A DNA stretch of 64,000 bases from Bog-473 sp963809825 (GTDB lineage: Bacteria; Actinomycetota; Acidimicrobiia; Acidimicrobiales; RAAP-2), in contig CAWELJ010000004.1 of NCBI GenBank assembly GCA_963809825.1, positions 779,549-843,548 on the forward strand. Direction: 5' to 3'. Position numbers and translations under genes: made by a program. A model generated the notes under the pieces. It searched no databases. It was not told the DNA's origin and saw only the letters and a list, made by a program, of their open reading frames with translations. The number at the start of each line of letters is the position of its first letter. Positions within the stretch are counted from its first letter, which is position 1. Shown here one piece after another: positions 57,428 to 64,000 of the stretch.

Positions 57428-57441
57428 TGGAATCTGTTCTA
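57428..57441. promoter_or_regulatory. KstR-like operator before the 57498 operon
   Basis: TGGAATCTGTTCTA agrees with the KstR palindrome TAGAAC-N2-GTTCTA at 10 of 12 arm positions, and with TnnAACnnGTTnnA at 7 of 8. It overlaps a possible promoter (TGGCAC at 57417-57422 and TAGTTT at 57440-57445). Confidence 0.55.
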
Positions 57442-57497
57442 GTTTCGGCCGAGGCCCGGGTCGTCCCGGCCGGGCCCCTCGAGACCGGGGAGGTGAC

Positions 57498-57959
57498 ATG
57501 GCAGACGACGCGGTGATCTACACGGCCGACCACGTCCTCGAGTACCCCTTCGTGCGCTCCCTCGGACCGGTCGTGGGCGCCTTCATGACCGCCCTGCGCG
57601 ACGGCAAGGTCGTCGGAACCCGGGGGAGCGGGGGGCGGGTCATCGTGCCGCCCACCGAGTACGACCCCGACACCGGGGAGGAGACGTCAGGGATCGTCGA
57701 GGTCGGGCCGGAGGGCACCGTCACGTCGTGGTCGTGGGTGCCCCGTCCCCGGCCCAGGCACCCGCTGCAGACGCCGTTCGCCTGGGTGCTGGTGCAGTTT
57801 GACGGCGCCGACACCTCGTTCCTCCACGTGCTGCCGGCTTCGGCGCCCGACGAGGTCTCGACCGGCATGCGGGTCCGCCCCGAGTTCGCCCCCGAGACTG
57901 AGCGCGTCGGGCACGTCAAGGACATCGCCCACTTCGTCCCGGTCGGAGGCGCGTCGTGA
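57498..57959 (+). CDS. OB-fold protein without zinc ribbon
   Basis: 153 residues of the DUF35/OB-fold type. The position of the zinc ribbon (GTRGSGGRVIVPPTEYDPDTG) has lost all four Cys, so it should not bind zinc, but the OB-fold strands (GTVTSWSWVPRPRPRHPL) are intact. It is coupled (GTGA) to a second OB-fold gene that keeps its cysteines. In mycobacteria a single protein of about 300 residues (Rv3521) seems to be a fusion of two such halves; the pair here may be the unfused form. Confidence 0.82.
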   Translation: MADDAVIYTADHVLEYPFVRSLGPVVGAFMTALRDGKVVGTRGSGGRVIVPPTEYDPDTGEETSGIVEVGPEGTVTSWSWVPRPRPRHPLQTPFAWVLVQFDGADTSFLHVLPASAPDEVSTGMRVRPEFAPETERVGHVKDIAHFVPVGGAS

Positions 57960-58450
57960 GCGAGCGCGAGCCGGTGACGATGATGGCGGCCACCACGCGG
58001 CTGGACTATGTCTTCACCGCCGGCGTCGCCATGAGCAAGAACCTGCATGGCTATGAGCAGGGCAAGTTCATCGGGCAACGCTGCCCCAAGTGCAAGAAGG
58101 TCTACATCCCCTCACGGGGCTCGTGCCCGACCGACGGCCTGCCCACCGACGAGATCGTCGAGCTCCCCGACACCGGCACCGTGACCACCTACTGCATCGT
58201 CAACGTGCCCTTCGCCGGCCAGTCGATCGAGATCCCCTACATCTGCGGCCAGATCCTGCTCGACGGGGCCAACCTCTCGTTCATGGGGTTGCTCCAGGAG
58301 ATCCCGATCGACGAGGTGCGCATGGGCCTGCGGGTGGAGGCGGTGTGGGTGCCACCCGAGGAGCTGGGGCCGACGTTGGCCTCGGTCAGGTACTTCCGTC
58401 CCACCGGCGAGCCCGACGCCGACTACGAGACGTACAAGGAGTACCTGTGA
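57956..58450 (+). CDS. Zn-ribbon OB-fold (DUF35) protein
   Basis: 164 residues. The zinc ribbon (CPKCKK and the single Cys in GSCPTDG) is followed by an OB-fold (GTVTTYCIVNVPFAGQSIEI). It has one Cys fewer than the usual four at the second knuckle. It overlaps the previous OB-fold gene and the following thiolase-fold gene (GTGA), so it probably forms a complex with both. Such proteins deliver or shield acyl-CoA for thiolase-type aldolases. Confidence 0.87.
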   Translation: MSEREPVTMMAATTRLDYVFTAGVAMSKNLHGYEQGKFIGQRCPKCKKVYIPSRGSCPTDGLPTDEIVELPDTGTVTTYCIVNVPFAGQSIEIPYICGQILLDGANLSFMGLLQEIPIDEVRMGLRVEAVWVPPEELGPTLASVRYFRPTGEPDADYETYKEYL

Positions 58451-59532
58451 GCGAGTTTCCCAAGCTCGTGTCGGGCCACCGCCCGGTCGGGGTGGTGTCC
58501 TTCGCCCAGTACGACAACGTGCGGCGCGAGGACGCGCGCAACGAAGTGGAGATGCTCATGCCGGTGGTGGCCGAGGCCTTCGGCAACATCGGCATCACCA
58601 AGGACGACGTCGGCTTCATCTGCTCGGGCTCGACCGACTACCTCGTGGGCGGGCCGTTCTCCTTCGTCGCCGCGCTCGACGCCGTCGGCGTGTGGCCGCC
58701 CCGGACCGAGTCCCACGTCGAGATGGACGGCGCCTGGGCGCTCTACGAGGCCTGGGTGCTGCTCCAGGAGGGCGAGATCGACGCCGCGCTCGTCTACGGC
58801 TTCGGACGTTCGTCGATGGGCGACCTCAACCAGATCATGTCCGTGCAGCTCGACCCGTACTACCTGGCTCCGCTGTGGCCGGACCCCACCTCGCTGGCCG
58901 CGCTGCAGGCCCAGGCCATGATCGACAAGGGGACGGCGACCGAGGCGGACTTCGCCGCCGTGGCCAGCCGCTCCCGCCGCTCGGCGTTGGCCAACCCCAA
59001 GGCCCAGGTCGCCTACGACCGCACGCCCGAAGAGCTGCTGGCCGAGGACTACGAGGTGGCGCCGCTGCGCCGCCACACGCTGCCGCCGCTCACCGACGGC
59101 TGCGCCGCGGTCGTCCTGGCGGCCGGCGAGCGCGCCTACGAGCTGTGCGAGCGTCCGGCCTTCATCACCGGCATCGACCACCGGATAGAGACCCACTCCA
59201 TCGGGGCGCGGGACCTGACCGTGTCGCCGTCGACGAGGCTGGCGGGGGAGAAGGCCGGGGTGGGCGCCAAGAAGGTGGACGTGGCCGAGCTGCACGCGCC
59301 CTTCGCCCATCAGGAGATGATCCTGGCCGACGCCCTGGGACTGGGCGAAGGTGTCGCGCTCAACCCCTCGGGGGGCGCGCTGGCGGCCAACCCGATGATG
59401 TCGGCCGGACTCATCCGCATCGGGGAGTCGGCCCGCGCCATCTGGTCGGGCCAGGCCGACCGCGCCGTGGCGCACGCCACCTCGGGCCCGTGCCTGCAGC
59501 AGAACCTGGTCTGCGTCCTGGAGGGCGTGTGA
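58447..59532 (+). CDS. Thiolase-fold lipid-transfer protein (Ltp4-like), no nucleophile Cys
   Basis: 361 residues. The thiolase fold is clear from the C-terminal VAELHAPFAHQEMILADALG and ALNPSGGALAANPMMSAGL. The usual cysteine of the active-site helix is absent: the region reads HVEMDGAWALYEAWVLL. It is therefore unlikely to be a classical thiolase and more likely a non-catalytic or aldolase-type subunit. Order and length match the mycobacterial KstR-regulated genes Rv3521-Rv3523 (Ltp4, then Ltp3). It is coupled to the OB-fold gene before it and to the thiolase-fold gene after it. Confidence 0.85.
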   Translation: MSEFPKLVSGHRPVGVVSFAQYDNVRREDARNEVEMLMPVVAEAFGNIGITKDDVGFICSGSTDYLVGGPFSFVAALDAVGVWPPRTESHVEMDGAWALYEAWVLLQEGEIDAALVYGFGRSSMGDLNQIMSVQLDPYYLAPLWPDPTSLAALQAQAMIDKGTATEADFAAVASRSRRSALANPKAQVAYDRTPEELLAEDYEVAPLRRHTLPPLTDGCAAVVLAAGERAYELCERPAFITGIDHRIETHSIGARDLTVSPSTRLAGEKAGVGAKKVDVAELHAPFAHQEMILADALGLGEGVALNPSGGALAANPMMSAGLIRIGESARAIWSGQADRAVAHATSGPCLQQNLVCVLEGV

Positions 59533-60707
59533 TGGCCGAGCGCTGCGCAGTCATCGGGATCGGGCAGACCGTGGCCAAGGCGAAGCGGGAGGACGTCTCC
59601 ATCGCCGGGCTCGTGCGCGAGGCGGCGCTGGCGGCATTGGAGGACGCCGGCCTCGGGTTCGCCGACATCGACGCCGTGGTCGTCGGCAAGGCGCCGGACA
59701 TGTTCGAGGGCGTCATGATGCCCGAGCTCTACCTGGCGCCGGCCCTGGGGGCGGTGGGCAAGCCGATGTTCCGCGTCCACACGGCAGGATCGGTCGGCGG
59801 ATCGACCGCCATCGTGGCGGCCCACCTGGTGGCGTCGGGCATCCACCAGCGCGTGCTCACCGTGGCCTTCGAGAAGCAGAGCGACTCCGACGCCATGTGG
59901 GCGCTGTCGGTGCCCCAGCCCTTCTCCGCCCCGCTGCTGGCGGGGGCGGGGGGCTACTTCGCACCGATCATCCGGGCCTACATGTACCGCTCGGGCGCCC
60001 CGCGCGACATCGGCATGATGGTGGCGGTCAAGGACCGGCTGCACGCGTTGAAGAACCCGTACGCGCACCTCCACCTCCCCGACATCTCCATGCAGAAGGT
60101 GGAGGAGTCGATCATGCTGTGGGACCCGTTGCACTACCTCGAGTCCTGCCCGTCCTCCGACGGCGCCGCCGCCATGGTCATCGGGTCGGAGAAGGCGGCG
60201 TCGGCGGCCACGGCCGCCACCGGCAAGCCGCCGGCGTGGATCCACGGCATGGCGATGCGCTCGGAGCCGACGATGTTCGCCGGCCGGGACCAGGTCAACC
60301 CGCAAGCGGGGCGCGACTGCGCGGCCGACCTGTACCGCCAGGCCGGGATCACGAACCCGCGGGCCGACTTCGACATGGCCGAGGTCTACGTGCCCTTCAG
60401 CTGGTACGAGCCGATGTGGCTCGAGAACCTGGGCTTCTGCGCCGAGGGCGACGGGTGGAAGCTGACCCAGGCGGGGGCGACGTCGATGATCGAGGGCGGC
60501 GACATCCCGTGGAACTGTTCGGGCGGCGTGCTGTCGTCCAACCCGATCGGCGCGTCCGGGATGCTGCGCTTCCTCGAGACCGCTCTCCAGGTGCGGGGCC
60601 TGGCGGGGGAGCACCAGGTGCCCGACGCCCGCCGCGCCCTCGGGCAGGCCTACGGTGGTGGCTCCCAGTTCTTCGCCATGTGGGTGGTCAGCGCGGACAA
60701 GCCCTGA
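59532..60707 (+). CDS. Thiolase-fold lipid-transfer protein (Ltp3-like), no nucleophile Cys
   Basis: 391 residues. The thiolase fold blocks include NPYAHLHLPDISMQKVEES, SDGAAAMVIGS, MAEVYVPFSWYEPMWLENLG and WNCSGGVLSSNPIGASG. At the nucleophile helix it has HTAGSVGGSTAIVAAHLV, without the Cys of active thiolases. It pairs with the Ltp4-like protein upstream (TGATG overlap). The pair with two OB-fold proteins resembles steroid side-chain aldolase or hydratase complexes. Exact reaction unknown. Confidence 0.85.
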   Translation: MAERCAVIGIGQTVAKAKREDVSIAGLVREAALAALEDAGLGFADIDAVVVGKAPDMFEGVMMPELYLAPALGAVGKPMFRVHTAGSVGGSTAIVAAHLVASGIHQRVLTVAFEKQSDSDAMWALSVPQPFSAPLLAGAGGYFAPIIRAYMYRSGAPRDIGMMVAVKDRLHALKNPYAHLHLPDISMQKVEESIMLWDPLHYLESCPSSDGAAAMVIGSEKAASAATAATGKPPAWIHGMAMRSEPTMFAGRDQVNPQAGRDCAADLYRQAGITNPRADFDMAEVYVPFSWYEPMWLENLGFCAEGDGWKLTQAGATSMIEGGDIPWNCSGGVLSSNPIGASGMLRFLETALQVRGLAGEHQVPDARRALGQAYGGGSQFFAMWVVSADKP

Positions 60708-60767
60708 CGCCAGAGGCGCTGCCGGTATGCTCGGCGGAGCCAACCCAGCCCTGACCAGGAGGTCTCC

Positions 60768-60962
60768 GTGAAGGTCGTCGTTGACTTCGACGAATGTGCC
60801 AGCAACGCCGTGTGCATGGGCATCCTGCCCGAGGTCTTCGAGGTCCGCGACGACGGCTACCTCTACGTCCTCAACGAGCATCCGCCCGAGGAGTTCCGCG
60901 AGCGCCTGCGCGAGGCCGTCAACGGCTGCCCCACGGGCGCCATCTCCATAGAGGAAGACTGA
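60768..60962 (+). CDS. [3Fe-4S] ferredoxin
   Basis: 64 residues. Three cysteines (Cys10, Cys16 and Cys54 in NGCPTGAI) in the spacing C-x5-C and C-P mark the single 3Fe-4S ferredoxins of actinobacteria, which feed electrons to cytochromes P450 or to other oxidoreductases. GTG at 60768 follows AGGAGG; a TATGCT box at 60726-60731 may be its own promoter, 19 bp after the Ltp3-like stop. It may be part of the steroid operon, yet no P450 gene is in the window. Confidence 0.93.
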   Translation: MKVVVDFDECASNAVCMGILPEVFEVRDDGYLYVLNEHPPEEFRERLREAVNGCPTGAISIEED

Positions 60963-61017
60963 CGCCGGGCCGTTCCCCCCGCCCTCCGTCGGCGCCGGTG
61001 GAGCGCCGCCGTTCCCC

Positions 61018-62529
61018 ATGACCGTTCCCACCACCTCGCCCCGGGCGCGCTTCGCCCCCTCCCCGACCGGGTACTTCCACGTCGGCAGCGCGCGGGCCGC
61101 GCTGTACAACTGGCTCTTCGTGCGCCAGCAGGGGGGCATCTTCATCCTGCGGATCGAAGACACGGACGAGGCGCGCAACCGGCCCGAGTGGACCGACGGG
61201 ATCATCGCCGCCCTCGACTGGCTCGGCATGGCTCCCGACGAGGGCCCGTACTTCCAGTCGGCGAACGAGGCGACCCACGCGGCCGCCATCGAGGCGCTCT
61301 GGAACGCCGGCGCCCTGTACGCCTGCGCGTGCACGCGGGAGGAGATCGACGAGCGCACACGCCTGCGGGCGGCGGCCGGCGACCCCACGCCGGGCTACGA
61401 CGGGCACTGCCGCGATCTCGGTCTACCCCGTGGTGAGGGCCGCGCCCTGCGCTTCCGGACGCCCGACGAAGGGGTGGTGCGGGTCGTCGACCTGGTGCGC
61501 GGCGAGGTGGAGTTCCCGCAGCGGGCGCTGGAGGACTTCATCGCGGTGAAGGGGAACGGCAAGCCGCTCTTCGTCCTGGCCAACGCGGTGGACGACCGCA
61601 CCATGGCGATCACGCACGTCATCCGGGGCGAGGACCAGCTGCCGACGACGCCCCGGCAGATCATGTTGTGGGGCGCACTCAACGCGGCCGAGAGCCGTGA
61701 CCTCCCGCTGCCGGCATACGCCCACCTGCCGCTCCTGGTCAACGAGCGGGGCAAGAAGCTCTCGAAGCGTCGGGACCCGGTGGCGGTGGAGATGTACCGG
61801 GAGCAGGGCTACCTGCCCGAGGCGTTCCGCAACTACCTGGCCCTGCTCGGCTGGAGCCCGGGGGAGGACGAGATCGTGCCGGTCGAGACGCTCATCGAGC
61901 GCTTCCGGCTCGGCGAGGTGCAGCGCTCGCCGGCCTTCTTCGACGTCAAGAAGCTGTCGCACATCGACGGCGTGTACATCCGTGCGCTGCCGGTCGACGA
62001 GTTCATCGCGGCCGTGCGACCCTGGGTCGACCCGGTGCCGGGCCAGTGGGCACCGGGCGGCTGGCGCGACCCCGACACGGGGGCACCGGCGGTCGACCCC
62101 CCGCCGTGGCCGCCCGGGCGTTTCGACGCCGAGAAGTTCGCCCGGCTGGCGGCCGTGGCCCAGGAGCGGGTGGCCGTGCTGGGTGAGGTGCCCGAGCTGG
62201 TGGACTTCCTCTTCTTGGAGCATGCACCCGTCGACGACGAGAGCTGGCAGAAGGCGATCGCCGGGGACGAGCTGGCGCCGCAGATCCTGGCCGACGCCCT
62301 GGCGGCCTACGGGACCAGCCCCTGGGACAAGGATTCGCTGCACGAGGTGACGCTCGCCATCGCGGACGCGGTGGGGCGCAAGCTCGGCAAGGCGCAGGCA
62401 CCGATCCGCGTGGCCGTCATGGGGAGGACGAGGGGCCTGCCGCTGTTCGACTCGCTGGCGGTGCTGGGCCGGGAGGAGACGTGCCGCCGACTGGCGGACG
62501 CGCTCTCCCGCCTGGCCCCGGCCGGCTGA
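61018..62529 (+). CDS. gltX: Glutamyl-tRNA synthetase
   Basis: 503 residues. The class I HIGH-type motif is FAPSPTGYFHVGSARAAL, and the KMSKS-type loop is KKLSKRR. Length and C-terminal anticodon-binding domain fit GluRS of the discriminating or non-discriminating type; no gatC-like gene is in the window to decide. It charges tRNA-Glu, and the tRNA-Gln and tRNA-Glu genes follow within 1.5 kb. ATG at 61018 lies 55 bp after the ferredoxin stop. Confidence 0.96.
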   Translation: MTVPTTSPRARFAPSPTGYFHVGSARAALYNWLFVRQQGGIFILRIEDTDEARNRPEWTDGIIAALDWLGMAPDEGPYFQSANEATHAAAIEALWNAGALYACACTREEIDERTRLRAAAGDPTPGYDGHCRDLGLPRGEGRALRFRTPDEGVVRVVDLVRGEVEFPQRALEDFIAVKGNGKPLFVLANAVDDRTMAITHVIRGEDQLPTTPRQIMLWGALNAAESRDLPLPAYAHLPLLVNERGKKLSKRRDPVAVEMYREQGYLPEAFRNYLALLGWSPGEDEIVPVETLIERFRLGEVQRSPAFFDVKKLSHIDGVYIRALPVDEFIAAVRPWVDPVPGQWAPGGWRDPDTGAPAVDPPPWPPGRFDAEKFARLAAVAQERVAVLGEVPELVDFLFLEHAPVDDESWQKAIAGDELAPQILADALAAYGTSPWDKDSLHEVTLAIADAVGRKLGKAQAPIRVAVMGRTRGLPLFDSLAVLGREETCRRLADALSRLAPAG

Positions 62530-63152
62530 TGCTGCTGGCGCCCCTCCGCTGGGCGCTGCGCATCGCGGTGGTGGTCGGCGCCGTGATCGTCCTCTACTTC
62601 GCGGTGACCCTGGTGCAGGTGTGGCTCACGTCGCGCCAGTACGACCCGCGCCCGGCGGCCGCCATCCTCGTGCTCGGCGCGGCCCAGTACGACTGCGTCC
62701 CGTCCCCCGACCTGCGGGCGCGTCTCGACCAAGCAGCGACGCTCTACCACCAGGGCTACGCCCGTCTCGTCGTGGTGACCGGGAACAAGGAGCCGAGGGA
62801 CAAGTGCACCGAAGCCCAGTCGGGCGCGATGTACCTCGAGTCGGTCAAGCACGTGCCGGCGTCGGCCATCCTCGAGGCGGGCGGGAACAACACCTACGAG
62901 AACATCGCCGACGCGCAGAAGCAGCTGGCGGCGCACGGTGCCCGGGTCGTCCTCGTCACGACCGACCCCTTCCACGAGGACCGCTCCATGGCCATCGCCT
63001 CGGGGTTGTCGCTGGTTCCGTCACCGACGCCGACCCAGAGCTCGCCCATCACGGGATGGTCGACGGTGCCCTACTTCTTGAAGGAGACGGTGGGCGTGGG
63101 CCTGGGGCGGATCATCGGCTTCAACCACCTGGAGTGGCTGCACGCCGCCTGA
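62529..63152 (+). CDS. DUF218 (YdcF/SanA-like) membrane-anchored protein
   Basis: 207 residues. An N-terminal membrane helix (about residues 9-30) is followed by a DUF218 domain: AAAILVLGAAQYDCVPSPDL, LVVVTGNKE and GGNNTYENIADAQKQLAAHG. The fold is thought to bind nucleotides or help envelope integrity (SanA, vancomycin tolerance in enterobacteria). ATG at 62529 overlaps the gltX stop (TGATG). Its function in actinobacteria is not settled. Confidence 0.88.
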   Translation: MLLAPLRWALRIAVVVGAVIVLYFAVTLVQVWLTSRQYDPRPAAAILVLGAAQYDCVPSPDLRARLDQAATLYHQGYARLVVVTGNKEPRDKCTEAQSGAMYLESVKHVPASAILEAGGNNTYENIADAQKQLAAHGARVVLVTTDPFHEDRSMAIASGLSLVPSPTPTQSSPITGWSTVPYFLKETVGVGLGRIIGFNHLEWLHAA

Positions 63153-63174
63153 GCGCCATTGGGGCGACGGGGGA

Positions 63175-63672
63175 TCAGCTCGTCGTAGTAATGCCGGTGG
63201 TCGACGTCGTGGACGACCCGCTCGGCGCCGGGTTCTTGAAAGTGATCCGCACGACGGTGCCCTGGCCGAGGGCGGTGCCCACGCCGATGACGCAGGTGGT
63301 GTGGCCGGCCGTCCCGCAGTAGCCGTCGCCGATGATGCCCGTCGTGACCTTAAAGCGGGCCGTGGCACTGCCGTTGTGCGCCACCTTCAGGGCCTGGGCC
63401 GCGGTGACGTTGCAGTGGGGGGTGTCGGTGGAGGGATTCAGCCGGCCCGTGACGGCGGCGGTGCACTGGACGGCGAACCAGGTCAGGGGCTTGCCGCTGG
63501 CCGTGCGAGGCAGGCCCCGGGCTGTGATCACCACGGTCTTGCCGTTGACCAGGCCGCGGTTCGGGGAGACCTTGACGGAGATTCCCGACCCGCCCGCCGC
63601 AGCGGAGCCGGCCAGCGCCACGGCACCGACCAGGCAGCCCAGCGTCACTGCGGCCGCCAACCTGCGGTACAT
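63175..63672 (-). CDS. Secreted neocarzinostatin-like protein
   Basis: 165 residues with a signal peptide (LAAAVTLGCLVGAVALAGSAAA). The mature part has VSPNRGLVNGKTVVITARGL, the Cys pairs WFAVQC with PHC and YCGTAGHTTCVIGVG, and ends in a Ser/Thr tail. This layout resembles neocarzinostatin-type apoproteins, an immunoglobulin-like fold that in some actinomycetes carries chromophores. No enediyne genes are nearby, so it is probably a surface or secreted protein of other function. A GGAGG site precedes the ATG. Confidence 0.72.
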   Translation of the reverse strand: MYRRLAAAVTLGCLVGAVALAGSAAAGGSGISVKVSPNRGLVNGKTVVITARGLPRTASGKPLTWFAVQCTAAVTGRLNPSTDTPHCNVTAAQALKVAHNGSATARFKVTTGIIGDGYCGTAGHTTCVIGVGTALGQGTVVRITFKNPAPSGSSTTSTTGITTTS

Positions 63673-63817
63673 GCCGAGGACCTCCGAACACCGTTCTTCC
63701 GGGGGACCCCGGACGCCGCATCATTCCACCGCCGAGGGGGCGATTCAACGCGCCCCCTCCCAGGTCAACGACGCAATCCGTCCTCGGAGGCGTCGGCTAA
63801 TCTGAATGTCCACCCAT

Positions 63818-63889
63818 TCGGGGGTGGTGTAATCGGCAACACGACTGGTTCTGGTCCAGTTATTGAGGGTTCGAGTCCTTCCCCCCGAG
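63818..63889 (+). tRNA. tRNA-Gln(CTG)
   Basis: A 72-nt cloverleaf. The acceptor arm TCGGGGG pairs with CCCCCGA, the anticodon stem ACTGG/CCAGT holds the loop TTCTGGT with anticodon CTG, and the T arm contains GGTTCGAGTCC. The 3' CCA is not encoded. Confidence 0.93.
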
Positions 63890-63927
63890 CACCGGCGGCG
63901 TCCATCGTGTGATGGACTCTTCCGCTC

Positions 63928-64000
63928 GGCCCCATCGTCTAGAGGCCTAGGACACCACCCTCTCAAGGTGGCGACACGGGTTCGAATCCCGTTGGGGCTG
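63928..64000 (+). tRNA. tRNA-Glu(CTC)
   Basis: A 73-nt cloverleaf ending at the last base of the window. The acceptor GGCCCCA pairs with TGGGGCT (G-T at the first pair), the anticodon stem CCACC/GGTGG holds the loop CTCTCAA with anticodon CTC, and the T arm has GGGTTCGAATCCC. It stands 38 bp after tRNA-Gln, near gltX. Confidence 0.93.

Noticed and set aside
59310..61388. A 692-codon open frame antisense to the thiolase-fold genes and gltX
   Set aside because: The sense strand has complete, recognisable proteins with coupled starts; the antisense product has no recognisable domain.
63686..63696. GAACACCGTTC as a KstR site
   Set aside because: The spacer is three bases instead of two, and it lies beside the ribosome binding site of a secreted protein.
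1..64000. CRISPR array or prophage
   Set aside because: No set of regularly spaced repeats, and no integrase, capsid, terminase or portal genes were seen.

Overview
The window is about 70% GC with dense genes, many GTG starts and stop/start overlaps. It carries a mycofactocin locus, F420-type enzymes, a KstR-like regulator and numerous acyl-CoA enzymes. This points to a sterol- or lipid-degrading actinobacterium; the mix of genes recalls uncultured Acidimicrobiia, but that placement is inference. The dominant promoter form is a TAnnnT box 5-9 nt before the start codon, which implies leaderless transcripts.

Layout. 1-6.8 kb: the 3' part of a D-aminoacylase-type amidohydrolase (frameshifted), an ABC exporter pair, a KstR-like and a second TetR regulator, a cyclase-family hydrolase and an NDMA-type (mycofactocin-linked) alcohol dehydrogenase. 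6.8-15.6 kb: a split mycofactocin locus, with mftD and mftF on the minus strand and mftA-mftB-mftC-mftE plus an SDR on the plus strand; a GGDEF/EAL protein, a 149-bp inverted-repeat element and a GNAT gene lie in between. 15.6-20.4 kb: a UBP zinc finger, a PLP decarboxylase, then a pocket of decayed or orphan genes. 20.4-25.9 kb: an aldehyde dehydrogenase, an OB-fold protein, a divergent FtsH-like protease and a phosphatase.

25.9-48.7 kb is mainly acyl-CoA and steroid-type catabolism. It has two acyl-CoA dehydrogenase pairs, an amidohydrolase, a thiolase with an OB-fold partner and an Ltp2-like aldolase, and a gene set matching the steroid C/D-ring genes echA20-ipdA-ipdB-ipdC. Small hydrolases, SDRs and the DNA alkylation repair pair alkA-ogt are interspersed. 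Four copies of a 13-bp palindrome (TGACG-N3-CGTCA type) sit in the promoters of the catabolic units and suggest one shared regulator.

48.8-64 kb: split transhydrogenase pntAA-pntAB-pntB (pntAA frameshifted), a secreted GH18-like protein, an aldo/keto reductase, an SRPBCC protein and a UbiB-like kinase. Next comes a second steroid-type operon (two OB-fold proteins, two thiolase-fold proteins without the usual cysteine, a 3Fe-4S ferredoxin) behind a near-consensus KstR site. The window ends with gltX, a DUF218 protein, a neocarzinostatin-like secreted protein, tRNA-Gln(CTG) and tRNA-Glu(CTC).

Three otherwise intact genes (near 844, 31361 and 49813) each need one base to restore the frame. They may be sequencing errors or young pseudogenes. 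I see no CRISPR array, rRNA, prophage or complete insertion sequence.
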